From Metalysinibacillus jejuensis (GTDB lineage Bacteria > Bacillota > Bacilli > Bacillales_A > Planococcaceae): DNA of 44,023 bases. Numbering within the stretch: the stretch's first letter is position 1; each line of letters opens with the position of its first letter. This document shows positions 25,535-33,584 of this stretch, one piece after another. The DNA is taken from positions 1 to 44,023 of the forward strand of contig NZ_QAFW01000018.1 in assembly GCF_003057615.1 (NCBI RefSeq), in the 5' to 3' direction. Under the pieces are notes generated by a model. The model did no database searches. It was not told where the DNA came from and worked only from the letters and a program-made list of their open reading frames with translations. The translations under genes and the position numbers were made by a program.

Positions 25535-26506
25535 TTAGTCGTCGGCAAGATGTGCAGTGATGAGTGCAGTTAACGCATCTTTTGACACGTGTGCGCTCGC
25601 CTCATCAAGTGCGTCGTAAAGCGCCACTTGCCAAGCGGGTAATTCTTTTTTTGTAAGGCGTGCAAGCAGTTCAGGGAAGCGGCTTGCGTCCGTCGTCGTT
25701 TGACCGCTAGTTAGCGCTTCAAGCGTCGTAAAGCGCGTCGCTTGTTGGGTCGAAATGAGCGCGTCGACAAACGGCCCTTCGCCTGTCGCATAAAGGCGCG
25801 TTGCGTTCGTTTCGCACACGCGCTGTATTGCAGGAACTAGCGCATCATCGCGCGCTACGTCGCCAAGTAGGGCAGCATCAGCGCTATGAAGGGCACAGTA
25901 GATTTGCCAGTCCGTTTGCGTCGTTTTACTACCGAGCGGCTGCATCGTTAACAGTACGAGTTGACCGTGGGCGATTAAGTCGCGCACGGCTTTTTGGCGT
26001 GTATACGTATTTAACCCTTCGGCGACGATGGCGATAACGCGCCCACCGCGTGCGAGGTACGCCATGACCGCTTCATCAACTTGCGTCGTCATAACGACAG
26101 TCGGCGCAAGCGTAGTCAGCAAATCCGTCTGCAAAATCGTAAGTACGTGCGGCAAAGCAAGCAAGGAGCGGTCGCCGCTATAGTATAAATAGGGCGGGCG
26201 TGCTGCGCTTATGAGGCGCATTAACCGCACGGGCATATCCGCTTCAAACATCACCCTAAACCCTTGGTGAATGGCGTTTTCGAGTTCGTATAAGGCGATG
26301 CCGAGTTGCCGACGCGCCATAATTTTAGTGTGGATAGGCGCGGGTAAATCAAACGTTGTCGTAAGCAATTGTTTCGGGCGGGCGTGTTGTGCTTCAAGCG
26401 TTTCGCGTACCAATTGCCACTCCGCTAACGTCAGCGGAGTCGTGCGGGTATGGCTGAGCGGTGCGCAAAATAAATACGTCGCGCGTTCACTTTGTGTCAA
26501 GGCCAT
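25535..26506 (-). CDS. DprA/Smf-like protein, partner of RecQ-PRTase
   Basis: The 323-residue protein starts at ATG 26506, 7 nt after GGAGG; the frame is open further upstream inside recQ but has no site. The middle has a Rossmann-like DprA pattern: PPYLYYSGDRSLL, then YLARGGRVIAIVAEGLNTY, then a region TMQPLGSKTT and ALHSADAALLGD. The classic VAIVGSR and SGxA..ID motifs of true DprA are not clear, so it is a divergent relative rather than the competence protein. DprA loads RecA on single-stranded DNA in transformation. It overlaps the helicase gene by 20 bp, so the two are one operon and probably act on the same DNA substrate. Confidence 0.65.
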   Translation of the reverse strand: MALTQSERATYLFCAPLSHTRTTPLTLAEWQLVRETLEAQHARPKQLLTTTFDLPAPIHTKIMARRQLGIALYELENAIHQGFRVMFEADMPVRLMRLISAARPPYLYYSGDRSLLALPHVLTILQTDLLTTLAPTVVMTTQVDEAVMAYLARGGRVIAIVAEGLNTYTRQKAVRDLIAHGQLVLLTMQPLGSKTTQTDWQIYCALHSADAALLGDVARDDALVPAIQRVCETNATRLYATGEGPFVDALISTQQATRFTTLEALTSGQTTTDASRFPELLARLTKKELPAWQVALYDALDEASAHVSKDALTALITAHLADD

Positions 26507-28397
26507 CGCGTACTTCCTCCTTTTCGTCAATGAGCGCAAAGCCCGTCGTTTGTTTTGCGCCGAGGTAATCTGCCGCAATGGCGAGCGTCCAGCCAGAGCG
26601 TGTTACCGCGGTAACGATAATCACATGTTTGTCCGCTACATCAACGTCGTAGCACGTAATGGCCTCGCGCGCATACGTCTCTTGTTGTACGTCATTTAAG
26701 CGCGTCTCTGTAGTTACAGGAAGCGGCGCAAACGCTTCGATATAAGGAAGCGCTAGGCGTTTTGCGAGCATTTTGGCAAACGTCTGCCCTGTGCTCAGTG
26801 CCGTAATAACTGTGTTTTCGGTACAAAGCGGTTGTAGTGCGCTCGCAGCTCGGTGTAAAGTCGTCTCCGAAAACGCTTGCGCCTTATACTCTTGCATCAT
26901 CTGTATCCCGCGCGGCTCATCGCTACTGCCAAGCGCAAGGCTTGCGGATAGGCGGTGGCGTAGTGCACGTCCGTAAATCGCTGACTTTTTATGCGGCGTA
27001 AACGTCACAGCACGCGCTTCGAAAAACTTCGTCACAGCGTCGCTCGCTTGTGGGCGAATGCGGTCTTCCGTCGGTGCAAGCTGCGTACAGTAGCTACATT
27101 TGCCACACGGAGCGGCGGTCGTGTCGTCAAGCGCAGCGGCCATCGTCTGCATTAAACAAGTCGGCACTTGTAGTAAATAGCTAAGGCCGTTGTACTCAAG
27201 CTGACGCGCTTCTTCGACGTGACGCGTATACGCTTGTTGTAAAAGAAACGGCTTTGGCGTGCGGTAATATACGGTGCGTTCCTTTTCGATTAAGCCATCA
27301 ATGAGCGCATGCTGTAAATGTGCAGTCAGTTGATGATCAGCTTGGTTTAAGCGCGCTTTTAGCTGGGTGAGCGTAATGCCGTCGTGCTGCGCGATACAGT
27401 CAATGACCGCTTGGTAGTTCGCTTGTTGGGTCGCTGGATTTGGCACGTGCGGCTTTAGCGCATTATCGTATAAAATGACGGCGAGTGCTGCTTGAATGCC
27501 GCGCCCCGCATTCGTCAGTTGTTGGTAATACGTCACGATCGACAGCGGGCGGTCATAATGAATGATCGTATGAATATCTTCCTTATTAAAAAATGTGGTC
27601 GTAGCGGTCGTACAAATTAACGTTTGGACACGCCCTTCCGTAAATGCCGTCTCGCGTTTTGTGCGTTCGCGCAAGCTGAGCCCTGTGTGATAGACGAGCG
27701 TCTGACAGCCCGCTTCGTTGAGCCATTCGCTCAAGCGCTCGCATTCACGCACGGTAGCGGCATAGATGAGGCTCGGTCGCTGAAGCGTTTGTCGGTTTTG
27801 CCAAAGCCAGGCGTAGCGCGCTTCGGTCGTAGGTAACAGAACTTTATGTAAGTGAACAGAACCTAAGCTCACAGGTCCTTTACTGCACACGCTAGCACCA
27901 ATTTTTTTAGCGATATCTTCGGTCACGCGGCGATTGGCGGTTGCCGTTGTCGCGAGTACACGAATGTTTTCGGGTAAGACGTTAAGCAGCTTAGCGATGC
28001 GTAAATAATGCGGGTCACTCATTGCGCCAAGCTGGGATAAATGATGCGCTTCTTCGATGACGAGTAGGGCGATGCGCAGTTGGCTGAGCACCGCAAATAA
28101 GCTATCATCGGCTAATTGTTCAGGCGAAATATAGAGCGTGTCGCACTGTTGCGTGTTACATGCTTCAATTAACTGGGCACGTTCTGCAAACGTTTGGTTC
28201 GTTACGGCGTCGATACAAGCACTCGTAGCCGTCTGAACAGCGACGCGGCTAATAACAACAGTTACGCCTTCATCTTGGTCGCGCAACTGTTGCGTCGCTT
28301 GTAGGTAAATGTCGCGCTTGCCCCAGCCGAGTGGTTGGACAATGACAACGCGCGCTTTGTGCACGAGCTGTTCGACGATTTGTTGTTGGGTCAACAT
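26487..28397 (-). CDS. RecQ-like helicase with C-terminal phosphoribosyltransferase-like domain
   Basis: The 636-residue protein starts at ATG 28397 behind GGAGG. Helicase domain 1 has a Walker A-like PLGWGKRDIY (Lys27 kept, but Arg28 where Ser/Thr is normal) and the DEAH-equivalent IEEAHHL. Domain 2 has SLIYAATVRECERL and ICTTATTTFFNKEDI. A RecQ zinc site follows (CGKCSYC). The last 110 residues resemble a phosphoribosyltransferase fold (ITALSTGQTFAKMLAKRLALP...IIVTAVTRSGWTLAIAA), but the acidic PRPP motif is lost. RecQ-PRTase fusions are known in several phyla. The altered Walker A makes strong ATPase activity doubtful. It is co-transcribed with the DprA-like gene. Confidence 0.8.
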   Translation of the reverse strand: MLTQQQIVEQLVHKARVVIVQPLGWGKRDIYLQATQQLRDQDEGVTVVISRVAVQTATSACIDAVTNQTFAERAQLIEACNTQQCDTLYISPEQLADDSLFAVLSQLRIALLVIEEAHHLSQLGAMSDPHYLRIAKLLNVLPENIRVLATTATANRRVTEDIAKKIGASVCSKGPVSLGSVHLHKVLLPTTEARYAWLWQNRQTLQRPSLIYAATVRECERLSEWLNEAGCQTLVYHTGLSLRERTKRETAFTEGRVQTLICTTATTTFFNKEDIHTIIHYDRPLSIVTYYQQLTNAGRGIQAALAVILYDNALKPHVPNPATQQANYQAVIDCIAQHDGITLTQLKARLNQADHQLTAHLQHALIDGLIEKERTVYYRTPKPFLLQQAYTRHVEEARQLEYNGLSYLLQVPTCLMQTMAAALDDTTAAPCGKCSYCTQLAPTEDRIRPQASDAVTKFFEARAVTFTPHKKSAIYGRALRHRLSASLALGSSDEPRGIQMMQEYKAQAFSETTLHRAASALQPLCTENTVITALSTGQTFAKMLAKRLALPYIEAFAPLPVTTETRLNDVQQETYAREAITCYDVDVADKHVIIVTAVTRSGWTLAIAADYLGAKQTTGFALIDEKEEVRDGLDTK

Positions 28398-28411
28398 AAT
28401 AAGCCTCCATT

Positions 28412-28450
28412 TCAAAAAAAATCAGCACCCACAGACGCGGTACTGATTTT
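28412..28450 (-). terminator. Terminator of the small membrane protein gene
   Basis: On the minus strand AAATCAGTACC pairs with GGTGCTGATTT, followed by a run of eight T. It ends transcription of the 28456-28728 gene just before the recQ ribosome site, so recQ probably has its own promoter or depends on read-through. Confidence 0.75.
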
Positions 28451-28455
28451 CTCTG

Positions 28456-28728
28456 TCATACGTAATTTAGTAAAATACCGACGATGGCTACAAATGACAC
28501 GCTCACGATGGTGTTAATCACCATGACATTTTTGTTATGTGTCACAAAACCAAGAACGAGCGCTACTAAAAAACCAGCGCCTGAAATAATTAAAAGTGCC
28601 TCATACAATGCGCTTGCGTCTGGCAGTAAAGTGCCAAGTACAAAAAACAACATGGTTAGTCCTACGAGCGCAAGAGTAATCTTTAAAGGATATAAAGCAT
28701 GCTGCTTCGTACGTAATACATTAATCAT
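28456..28728 (-). CDS. Small integral membrane protein, three or four helices
   Basis: ATG 28728 is chosen because GAGGTGG lies 5 nt before it; the GTG at 28737 overlaps that site. The 90-residue product has a basic N-terminus (RTKQHALYPLK), then hydrophobic stretches at about 15-36, 45-63 and 70-88. There is no known motif. Proteins of this size and layout are common and unnamed in Bacillales. It lies between the thi operon and recQ and ends in its own terminator. Confidence 0.6.
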   Translation of the reverse strand: MINVLRTKQHALYPLKITLALVGLTMLFFVLGTLLPDASALYEALLIISGAGFLVALVLGFVTHNKNVMVINTIVSVSFVAIVGILLNYV

Positions 28729-28763
28729 GTTAACCACCTCTCGTTTATAGTAACACGAAACGG

Positions 28764-29369
28764 CTATAAATTGAATGCTTTTACAGCGCTTGCTACATCT
28801 TTCGCCCCGGCAATTGCCGAAATCACCGCAACCCCGTCAACACCTGTGGCGCGCACTGCTTCGACATTGGCGTGCGAAATGCCACCGATCGCTACTTTCG
28901 GTAATGCAGGAAATGCTTCGTGCATCGCTTGCAACTTTTCTACACCGCACGGCACTTCGGCATCTGGTTTAGACGTCGTCGCAAAAATAGGCCCGATGCC
29001 GACATAATCGGCACCGTCTGCGATAGCTTTAGCGATTTCAGCTTCGTTATGCGCCGATACGCCGAGTATGCCGTCAAATAAGGCGCGTGCTGCTGTCGCC
29101 GCCATATCCGATTGGCCCACATGCACGCCGTCAGCTTGTAATTTAACCGCTAGTGCCACGTCGTCATTGACGATAAACGGCACACCGTACTGCTTACAGC
29201 GTGCTTGGCAGTCGCGCGCAAACTGTTCATACGCCGCACCCGTGAGCTGTTTTTCCCGAAACTGAAACAGCGTAACGCCCGCCGCTAACGCTTGTTCAAG
29301 CACATCGAGCGGAGCGCTGGCATCCGTGCTACCCATAATAAAATACGTGCGAAGTTGTTCACGCTTCAT
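28764..29369 (-). CDS. thiE: Thiamine phosphate synthase
   Basis: The 201-residue TIM-barrel enzyme joins HMP-pyrophosphate and thiazole phosphate to thiamine phosphate. Family motifs are in order: FQFREKQLTG, FIVNDDVALA, ADGVHVGQSDM, LGVSAHNEAE, DYVGIGPIFATTSKPDA, VAIGGISHANV and GVAVISAI. The length is normal. The start overlaps the thiD stop by 11 bp, as in a tightly coupled operon thiM-thiD-thiE. It is the last gene of the riboswitch-controlled unit. Confidence 0.95.
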   Translation of the reverse strand: MKREQLRTYFIMGSTDASAPLDVLEQALAAGVTLFQFREKQLTGAAYEQFARDCQARCKQYGVPFIVNDDVALAVKLQADGVHVGQSDMAATAARALFDGILGVSAHNEAEIAKAIADGADYVGIGPIFATTSKPDAEVPCGVEKLQAMHEAFPALPKVAIGGISHANVEAVRATGVDGVAVISAIAGAKDVASAVKAFNL

Positions 29370-30177
29370 AGCGCTTCACCTCAAAACGTTCGAAACGCTG
29401 AAAGGCGCTATGATTTGTCGGGCCATGACCTGCACCTAAGTATAATTGATGCGCAATGGCGCTTTGGATAAACTGCTTCGCAATGATGACCGCTTCTTCA
29501 AGCGCCGTACCTTTTGCGAGTTCGGCAGTTAATGCCGCAGAAAACGTACAGCCTGTGCCGTGCGTTTGATTGGTCGGCACAAACGGCGTTTCGACAATAA
29601 ATGCTTGCTGTGCGGTCGCCACATAATCGCGCGCCGCCGTAGGGTTGTCGGCATGACCACCTTTAATGATGACGACTTTTGCCCCCATAGATAGCAACGT
29701 ACGCGCCGCCTGTTGCATATCGGCTTCAGACGAAATGGTCATCGACGCTAACACTTCCGCCTCTGGGATGTTTGGTGTAATAATGGTCGCAAGCGGAATG
29801 AGCTGTTCTTTCATCGCATCAATCGCTTGTTGTTGAAGTAAACTCGCACCGCCTTTTGCGATCATTACAGGGTCGATGACGAGTGGGATGTTCGTTCCGC
29901 GTAGCTTTTGGCTAATCGCCGTAATGATAGCTGCTGAAAACAACATGCCCGTTTTCGCCGCGGCTACTTCAAAATCGGCAAGCACCGCATCAAGCTGTGC
30001 TTCGATTGTTGCGACAGGCACAGGATGGACGTCGTGCACCCCTAATGTATTTTGGGCGGTAATGGCTGTAATGACGCTCGTGCCAAATGTGCCAAGCTCT
30101 TGAAATGTTTTAAGGTCGGCCTGAATGCCAGCGCCCCCGCCAGAATCAGAACCTGCAATCGTTAATGCTACTTTCAT
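29359..30177 (-). CDS. thiD: Hydroxymethylpyrimidine/phosphomethylpyrimidine kinase
   Basis: The 272-residue ribokinase-fold enzyme phosphorylates HMP and HMP-phosphate. It has TIAGSDSGGGAGIQADLKTF at the N-terminus, AITAQNTLGV, KTGMLFSA, VIDPVMIAKGG, ITPNIPEAEVL, VIIKGGH and the anion hole THGTGCTFSAAL. Overlaps with thiM (32 bp) and thiE (11 bp) show coupled translation. Together the three genes salvage pyrimidine and thiazole rather than making them from scratch. Confidence 0.95.
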   Translation of the reverse strand: MKVALTIAGSDSGGGAGIQADLKTFQELGTFGTSVITAITAQNTLGVHDVHPVPVATIEAQLDAVLADFEVAAAKTGMLFSAAIITAISQKLRGTNIPLVIDPVMIAKGGASLLQQQAIDAMKEQLIPLATIITPNIPEAEVLASMTISSEADMQQAARTLLSMGAKVVIIKGGHADNPTAARDYVATAQQAFIVETPFVPTNQTHGTGCTFSAALTAELAKGTALEEAVIIAKQFIQSAIAHQLYLGAGHGPTNHSAFQRFERFEVKRYEA

Positions 30178-30922
30178 GTGACATCGCTCCTTTTTGCGTT
30201 AATGTATGAAGTGCGGTGAGAAGGGCAGTCGTAATCGCCCCGAATGCCGCATCCTGCGTTTTTTCGCCGCAACGCTTATAAAATTTCATAGCGCGCGCCA
30301 CGGATTCAAGTGACCGCTCCGTCGCTAAAAAGGCAGCGACGACCGCAGATAATAAGCACCCAGCACCTGTAATTTCGGTGAGCCGCGCACTGCCGCCGTA
30401 CACTTTTACGACGCGCGTGCCATCGGTAATAATATCGCGTGCGCCTGTGACCGCAACGATCGTTTGGTAGCGGTGCGCCACTTCTTTAGCGAGCGCGATA
30501 ATGTCGGCTGTACCACTGCCTGCATCCACACCTTTTGCGTCCCACGCTACACCCGCAATGGCTGCAAGTTCGCCGGCATTACAGCGAATGCAAGCGATGC
30601 GGTAATTGAGCAACACTTGCGTCGTATGAAGGCGAAACGGCGACGCCCCCGCACCGACAGGATCGAGTACGATAGGAATATTTTTAGCGTTGGCCGCTTG
30701 TGCGCTTAAGGTCATCGCTTCGACCGTACGTGCATTCAGCGTGCCAATGTTTAGGAGTAGGGCATTTGCGATGCCCGTAATCGCGCCCGCTTCTTCCGGC
30801 GCATCTGCCATAATGGGCGAGGCACCAATTGCGAGCAAACCGTTGGCGGTAAAGTTGGCAACGACAGTATTGGTAATGCAGTGAATAAGCGGCGTAGCTT
30901 GCCGCACGTTGTAAGCGTTCAT
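30146..30922 (-). CDS. thiM: Hydroxyethylthiazole kinase
   Basis: The 258-residue enzyme phosphorylates the thiazole alcohol for thiamine salvage. It has PLIHCITNTVVANFTANGLL, ASPIMADAPEE, LLNIGTL, VLDPVGAGASPFR, CNAGELAAIAG, VTGARDIITDG and ITGAGCLLSAVVAAFLA with the catalytic Cys of thiM enzymes. ATG 30922 follows GGAGG. It is the first gene of the operon. The TPP riboswitch and its terminator lie more than 700 bp upstream, separated by the hairpin elements at 30947-31640; no closer promoter is obvious. Confidence 0.95.
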   Translation of the reverse strand: MNAYNVRQATPLIHCITNTVVANFTANGLLAIGASPIMADAPEEAGAITGIANALLLNIGTLNARTVEAMTLSAQAANAKNIPIVLDPVGAGASPFRLHTTQVLLNYRIACIRCNAGELAAIAGVAWDAKGVDAGSGTADIIALAKEVAHRYQTIVAVTGARDIITDGTRVVKVYGGSARLTEITGAGCLLSAVVAAFLATERSLESVARAMKFYKRCGEKTQDAAFGAITTALLTALHTLTQKGAMSHESSINDCRF

Positions 30923-30946
30923 AATCTACCTCCATTATATTAAAAG

Positions 30947-31640
30947 TTGAGCAAAGCGTTTAACGACGTAGGCACTGAAACACGTGAAGGAAAGGCGTAC
31001 TTTGCCTTTCACTGAACGGGTGAAGTGACCGAGTCGTTGCTTTGCGAAACTGGATAAAACCAAAAAGCTTGAGCAAAGCGCTCAGTTGCGCTGGCACTGG
31101 AGGGCGTTCGGGAAAGACGTTCTTTGTCTTTCCACGAGCGACCGAAGTGACCGAGCAACTGCTTTGCGAAACTGGATAAAGATAAAAGCTTGAGAGGGCT
31201 TGGTCAATTCCGATAGGCGTTGGAACTCCAAAATGTGAAGGGAGCTTGGTAAAATCCGTCGGGCGTGGTAGTGCTTGAATACGAAGTGTTTTTTACTTCG
31301 AATGAAAGTGCAACACGACCCTAGGATTTAGCTCACTTCACTGGATTACACCAAAAAGCTTAAGAAAGGCGTTAAGCTTCGCAAGGCATTGGAGCATTTT
31401 AAAGCTAGGACGACTGCTCAACTTCAACGCAGTTGGAAAGCAGACACGGAAAGTGTTCCACCTGCGCAAAAGGCACCGAGAAGTGCGTCCGAAAGTGTTC
31501 CACCTGCGCAAAAGGCACCGAGAAGTGCGTCCGAAAGTGTTCCACCTGCGCAACAAGCACCAAGAAGTGCGCACGAAGGCTCTCCACCTGCGCAAAACAC
31601 CAACGCCTCGCCACACCATAAGGAGGGAAGGCGTCTTTTC
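30947..31640. repeat. Four tandem diverged hairpin elements between riboswitch and thiM
   Basis: Elements A (30947-31059), B (31069-31180), C (31190-31349) and D (31360-about 31640) share ends: each starts TTGAG or TTAAG after AAAAGC, carries GGCACTG/GGCGTTGG/GGCATTGG, and A-C end near ACTGGATAA or ACTGGATTA. A and B also share GAAGTGACCGAG and GCTTTGCGAAACTGG. Each folds on itself: GCAAAGC/GCTTTGC in A and B, AACGAC/GTCGTT in A against AGTTGC/GCAACT in B, and an inner arm GGAAAGAC/GTCTTTCC in B. The arms changed sequence but kept pairing. I see no gene in this 0.7-kb stretch. Confidence 0.7.
31449..31600. repeat. 42-bp tandem repeat, 3.6 copies
   Basis: Units start at 31449, 31491, 31533 and 31575 (partial). 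The first two are identical; the third and fourth have drifted. The unit contains GTTCCACCTGCGCAAAAGGC and AGAAGTGCG. Because 42 is a multiple of 3, several frames stay open on both strands. It lies inside hairpin element D. Confidence 0.9.
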
Positions 31641-31652
31641 TCAACCTTACCC

Positions 31653-31684
31653 ATAAAAAAATGCGCCAACTCGTGTGGGCGCAT
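31653..31684 (-). terminator. Riboswitch terminator of the thi operon
   Basis: ATGCGCC (31661-31667) pairs with GGCGCAT (31678-31684). On the minus strand the hairpin is followed by seven T. It lies about 30 nt after the TPP aptamer, as expected for its expression platform. Confidence 0.8.
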
Positions 31685-31714
31685 GAAAAAATAGACCGAA
31701 GCATCGGTATATTA

Positions 31715-31793
31715 TTTGCTCCCTACGCTAGTATTAACTAACAGGTTCAAAGGGTCAGGCATACGCCTTCTCAACGAAAAGTTCCCCCGCAAA
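31715..31793 (-). promoter_or_regulatory. TPP riboswitch (THI element)
   Basis: The minus strand shows the conserved aptamer parts in order: GTTGAGAAGG (the CUGAGA region), TGCCTGACCCTTTGAACCTG, TTAGTTAATACTAGCGTAGGGA, and a closing P1 stem TTTGC/GCAAA. It should switch off the downstream thiM-thiD-thiE operon when thiamine pyrophosphate is plentiful, through the terminator at 31653-31684. Confidence 0.93.
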
Positions 31794-31823
31794 AATTATG
31801 TGATTAGTTGTATCATACGACGT

Positions 31824-32180
31824 TTAGTCGCGGTTGTACAGATTTTCGAACTCGCTCGTATCAATGCCGCCCTGCAAATCTTTAATCGCTTGTTGCACAC
31901 GTTTCATTTCCGCTAACAGCTTAGGGTCTTTTGTTAAACCGAACGACAAAAGGAGCTCTTGTAACATTTTTTGCAGTTGTTTAATCAGTTTTGTGACGTC
32001 ATCATCTGACATATCAGGGCGCGTAATATAAGGGTTATTAATTGCTGCCTTTGTCATACCTTTTGAAAACTTGCGGGAACGAGCCGCAAGCAATTGCGAA
32101 AAATCTTCACCTTCTGCCGCTACTTCTGCTTTCGCTCGTGGTAACGTACCGAGCAATGGATTAGGGTTAACCTTCATCAT
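31824..32180 (-). CDS. Conserved hypothetical protein, 118 residues
   Basis: ATG 32180 follows AGGAGG with a 6-nt spacer. The N-terminal half is polar and low-complexity (PNPLLGTLPRAKAEVAAEGEDFSQLL). The second half is a helical, leucine-rich segment (VTKLIKQLQKMLQELLLSFG, then KLLAEMKRVQQAIKDL) suited to a coiled-coil or helical hairpin. There is no membrane segment or enzyme motif. No family recognised. The gene stops 30 bp before the TPP aptamer, and no separate terminator is visible in between, so its transcript may run into the riboswitch. Confidence 0.6.
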   Translation of the reverse strand: MMKVNPNPLLGTLPRAKAEVAAEGEDFSQLLAARSRKFSKGMTKAAINNPYITRPDMSDDDVTKLIKQLQKMLQELLLSFGLTKDPKLLAEMKRVQQAIKDLQGGIDTSEFENLYNRD

Positions 32181-32292
32181 TTGCCACCTCCTTACACTTA
32201 CTATCGGCTAAGCTGTGCGATGCGTGAAGGCGCGCGCTTTTTTGCCCGAACTAAACATGGTATAGTAAACGTAAGTCAAAGGGGGAATGGGC

Positions 32293-32811
32293 ATGAGAAA
32301 ACTAATTGTGTATATGGCAACAAGTCTTGACGGCTATATTGCGGATAAGAAGGGAAGCTATGACTGGCTTGCCGAAAATTTGCGCGCGCTAGATTTAACG
32401 ACGTTTCACGGCACGGTTGATACGATTTTACTCGGGCGCGTGACGCATGACCAAATCGTTAATGAAATTGAGCGTCAAGCACAACCTTACCCAAACGTAC
32501 AGTCCTACGTATTTACACGCAGTGAGCGCGAAAATACCGAGCACATTACATACACCCATGCGTCCGTATGTGACGTCGTGCGTGAGCTGAAAAACGAAGA
32601 GGGCAAAGATATTTGGTTGCTGGGGGGCACATCGCTTGTCGGGCAATTGCAGCGCGAAAACGTAATTGACGAATACCACATTACTACACTACCTGTACTG
32701 TTAGGTGATGGTGTGCCGTTATTTTCGAAACAACAAGAAGCCAAACAGCTTGGCTTAAAAGAAGTTACTGTACGCAATGAAAAAGTGATTGCGAAATATT
32801 ATGTGAAGTGA
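32293..32811 (+). CDS. RibD C-terminal/dihydrofolate reductase-like protein
   Basis: The 172 residues start at ATG 32293, 7 nt from AAGGGGG; the ATG two codons earlier is too close to that site. The fold signature is clear: KLIVYMATSLDGYIADKKGSYDWL at the start, TILLGRVTHDQI, YVFTRSERENTEH, DIWLLGGTSLVGQL and DEYHITTLPVLLGDGVPLF. Proteins of this YyaP/YwjB-like group bind NADPH, and their substrate is unknown; they are not the housekeeping DHFR. It is followed after 9 bp by the next gene, so it is likely the first of a short operon. Confidence 0.85.
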   Translation: MRKLIVYMATSLDGYIADKKGSYDWLAENLRALDLTTFHGTVDTILLGRVTHDQIVNEIERQAQPYPNVQSYVFTRSERENTEHITYTHASVCDVVRELKNEEGKDIWLLGGTSLVGQLQRENVIDEYHITTLPVLLGDGVPLFSKQQEAKQLGLKEVTVRNEKVIAKYYVK

Positions 32812-32820
32812 GGAAAACAA

Positions 32821-33180
32821 ATGACAACTGTACCGTATTTATATAAATGGCGAAATGAAATCGCTTCTATCCATAGTAACTGGGGCGCACAGCGCTTAAT
32901 CCTAGCCAATCGCGAGGACATTCCCGCAAGCATTTGGGAGCTGCGCGATAATATTTTACAACAAGTGCCTGAGACAAACGAAGCGGCACAGCGTTATACC
33001 GCTACGCAGTTTGGCACAGCAGGTAATTTTGACGAAGCGTATTTTACTGAAGTCATGCAGCGCGGGGCAGGCGATGCGGATTATAACGCCATCCAAGATC
33101 GTTTGCGCAATCTTTCCCTTGCGATTGATGCCAAAATCGACGTGCTTGACGTCAATAAGAAGAAGGAACGCTATTTATAA
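32821..33180 (+). CDS. Hypothetical protein, 119 residues
   Basis: It begins 9 bp after the previous stop, behind GAGG, and overlaps the next start (TAATG). The product is soluble, acidic and mostly helical (WGAQRLILANREDIPASIWELRDNIL, then NAIQDRLRNLSLAIDAKIDVLDVNKKK). No motif recognised. Tight spacing makes it part of a four-gene unit with the reductase, a membrane protein and the CAP protein; no joint function is evident. Confidence 0.6.
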   Translation: MTTVPYLYKWRNEIASIHSNWGAQRLILANREDIPASIWELRDNILQQVPETNEAAQRYTATQFGTAGNFDEAYFTEVMQRGAGDADYNAIQDRLRNLSLAIDAKIDVLDVNKKKERYL

Positions 33181-33584
33181 TGTTTAACCACCAAGCTTAC
33201 GTAAAGCTAGCGAACTACCGCGCACCACTCTTTGTTTTTGTGGCGCTGATGTTGCTTGTAACAGGTGGGGTGCTTATAAATTTTGTCGTACCAGGGGCGC
33301 AATTTTCGTGGCTCTTTGTGGTAGCGGCACTCGGCTTTTATTTTTTACTGGGCGCGCTGTGTAGTGGGTTATTTATTTACAACCCCCTGCTTGTATTTGT
33401 GCTGACACTTGTTTTTCATGTGGCAGGGCTTGCGTGGCGTCTGACCTTACCTGGCGTGACGAGTGCGTGGTATGTACTTGTGCTCTATAGCGTGGTGCCG
33501 CCTGTTGTCATTTGGCTGAGCTACCATCATCAAGTGAAGCATCGCCGCAACGTGATGCGCGCGTATTTGGAGGGAATGCGATGA
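33180..33584 (+). CDS. Four-helix membrane protein of unknown function
   Basis: The 134-residue product has hydrophobic helices at about 17-36, 42-66, 68-84 and 95-115, then a basic cytoplasmic tail (HHQVKHRRNVMRAYLEGMR). The start ATG overlaps the stop of the upstream gene, and its stop overlaps the next ATG (ATGA), so translation is coupled at both ends. No transporter or enzyme signature is seen. It may help the exported CAP protein encoded next, but that is inference from position only. Confidence 0.6.
   Translation: MFNHQAYVKLANYRAPLFVFVALMLLVTGGVLINFVVPGAQFSWLFVVAALGFYFLLGALCSGLFIYNPLLVFVLTLVFHVAGLAWRLTLPGVTSAWYVLVLYSVVPPVVIWLSYHHQVKHRRNVMRAYLEGMR

Noticed and set aside
28771-30884. 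Plus-strand frames opposite thiE, thiD and thiM
   Set aside because: Shadows of strongly identified genes; alanine-rich translations from GC-rich codons on the other strand.
31338-31704. Open frames with ESVPPAQKAPRSAS-type or GGTLSDALLGAFCA-type repeats on both strands
   Set aside because: The 42-bp tandem repeat keeps five or more frames open at once; there is no ribosome site and no codon preference for one frame.
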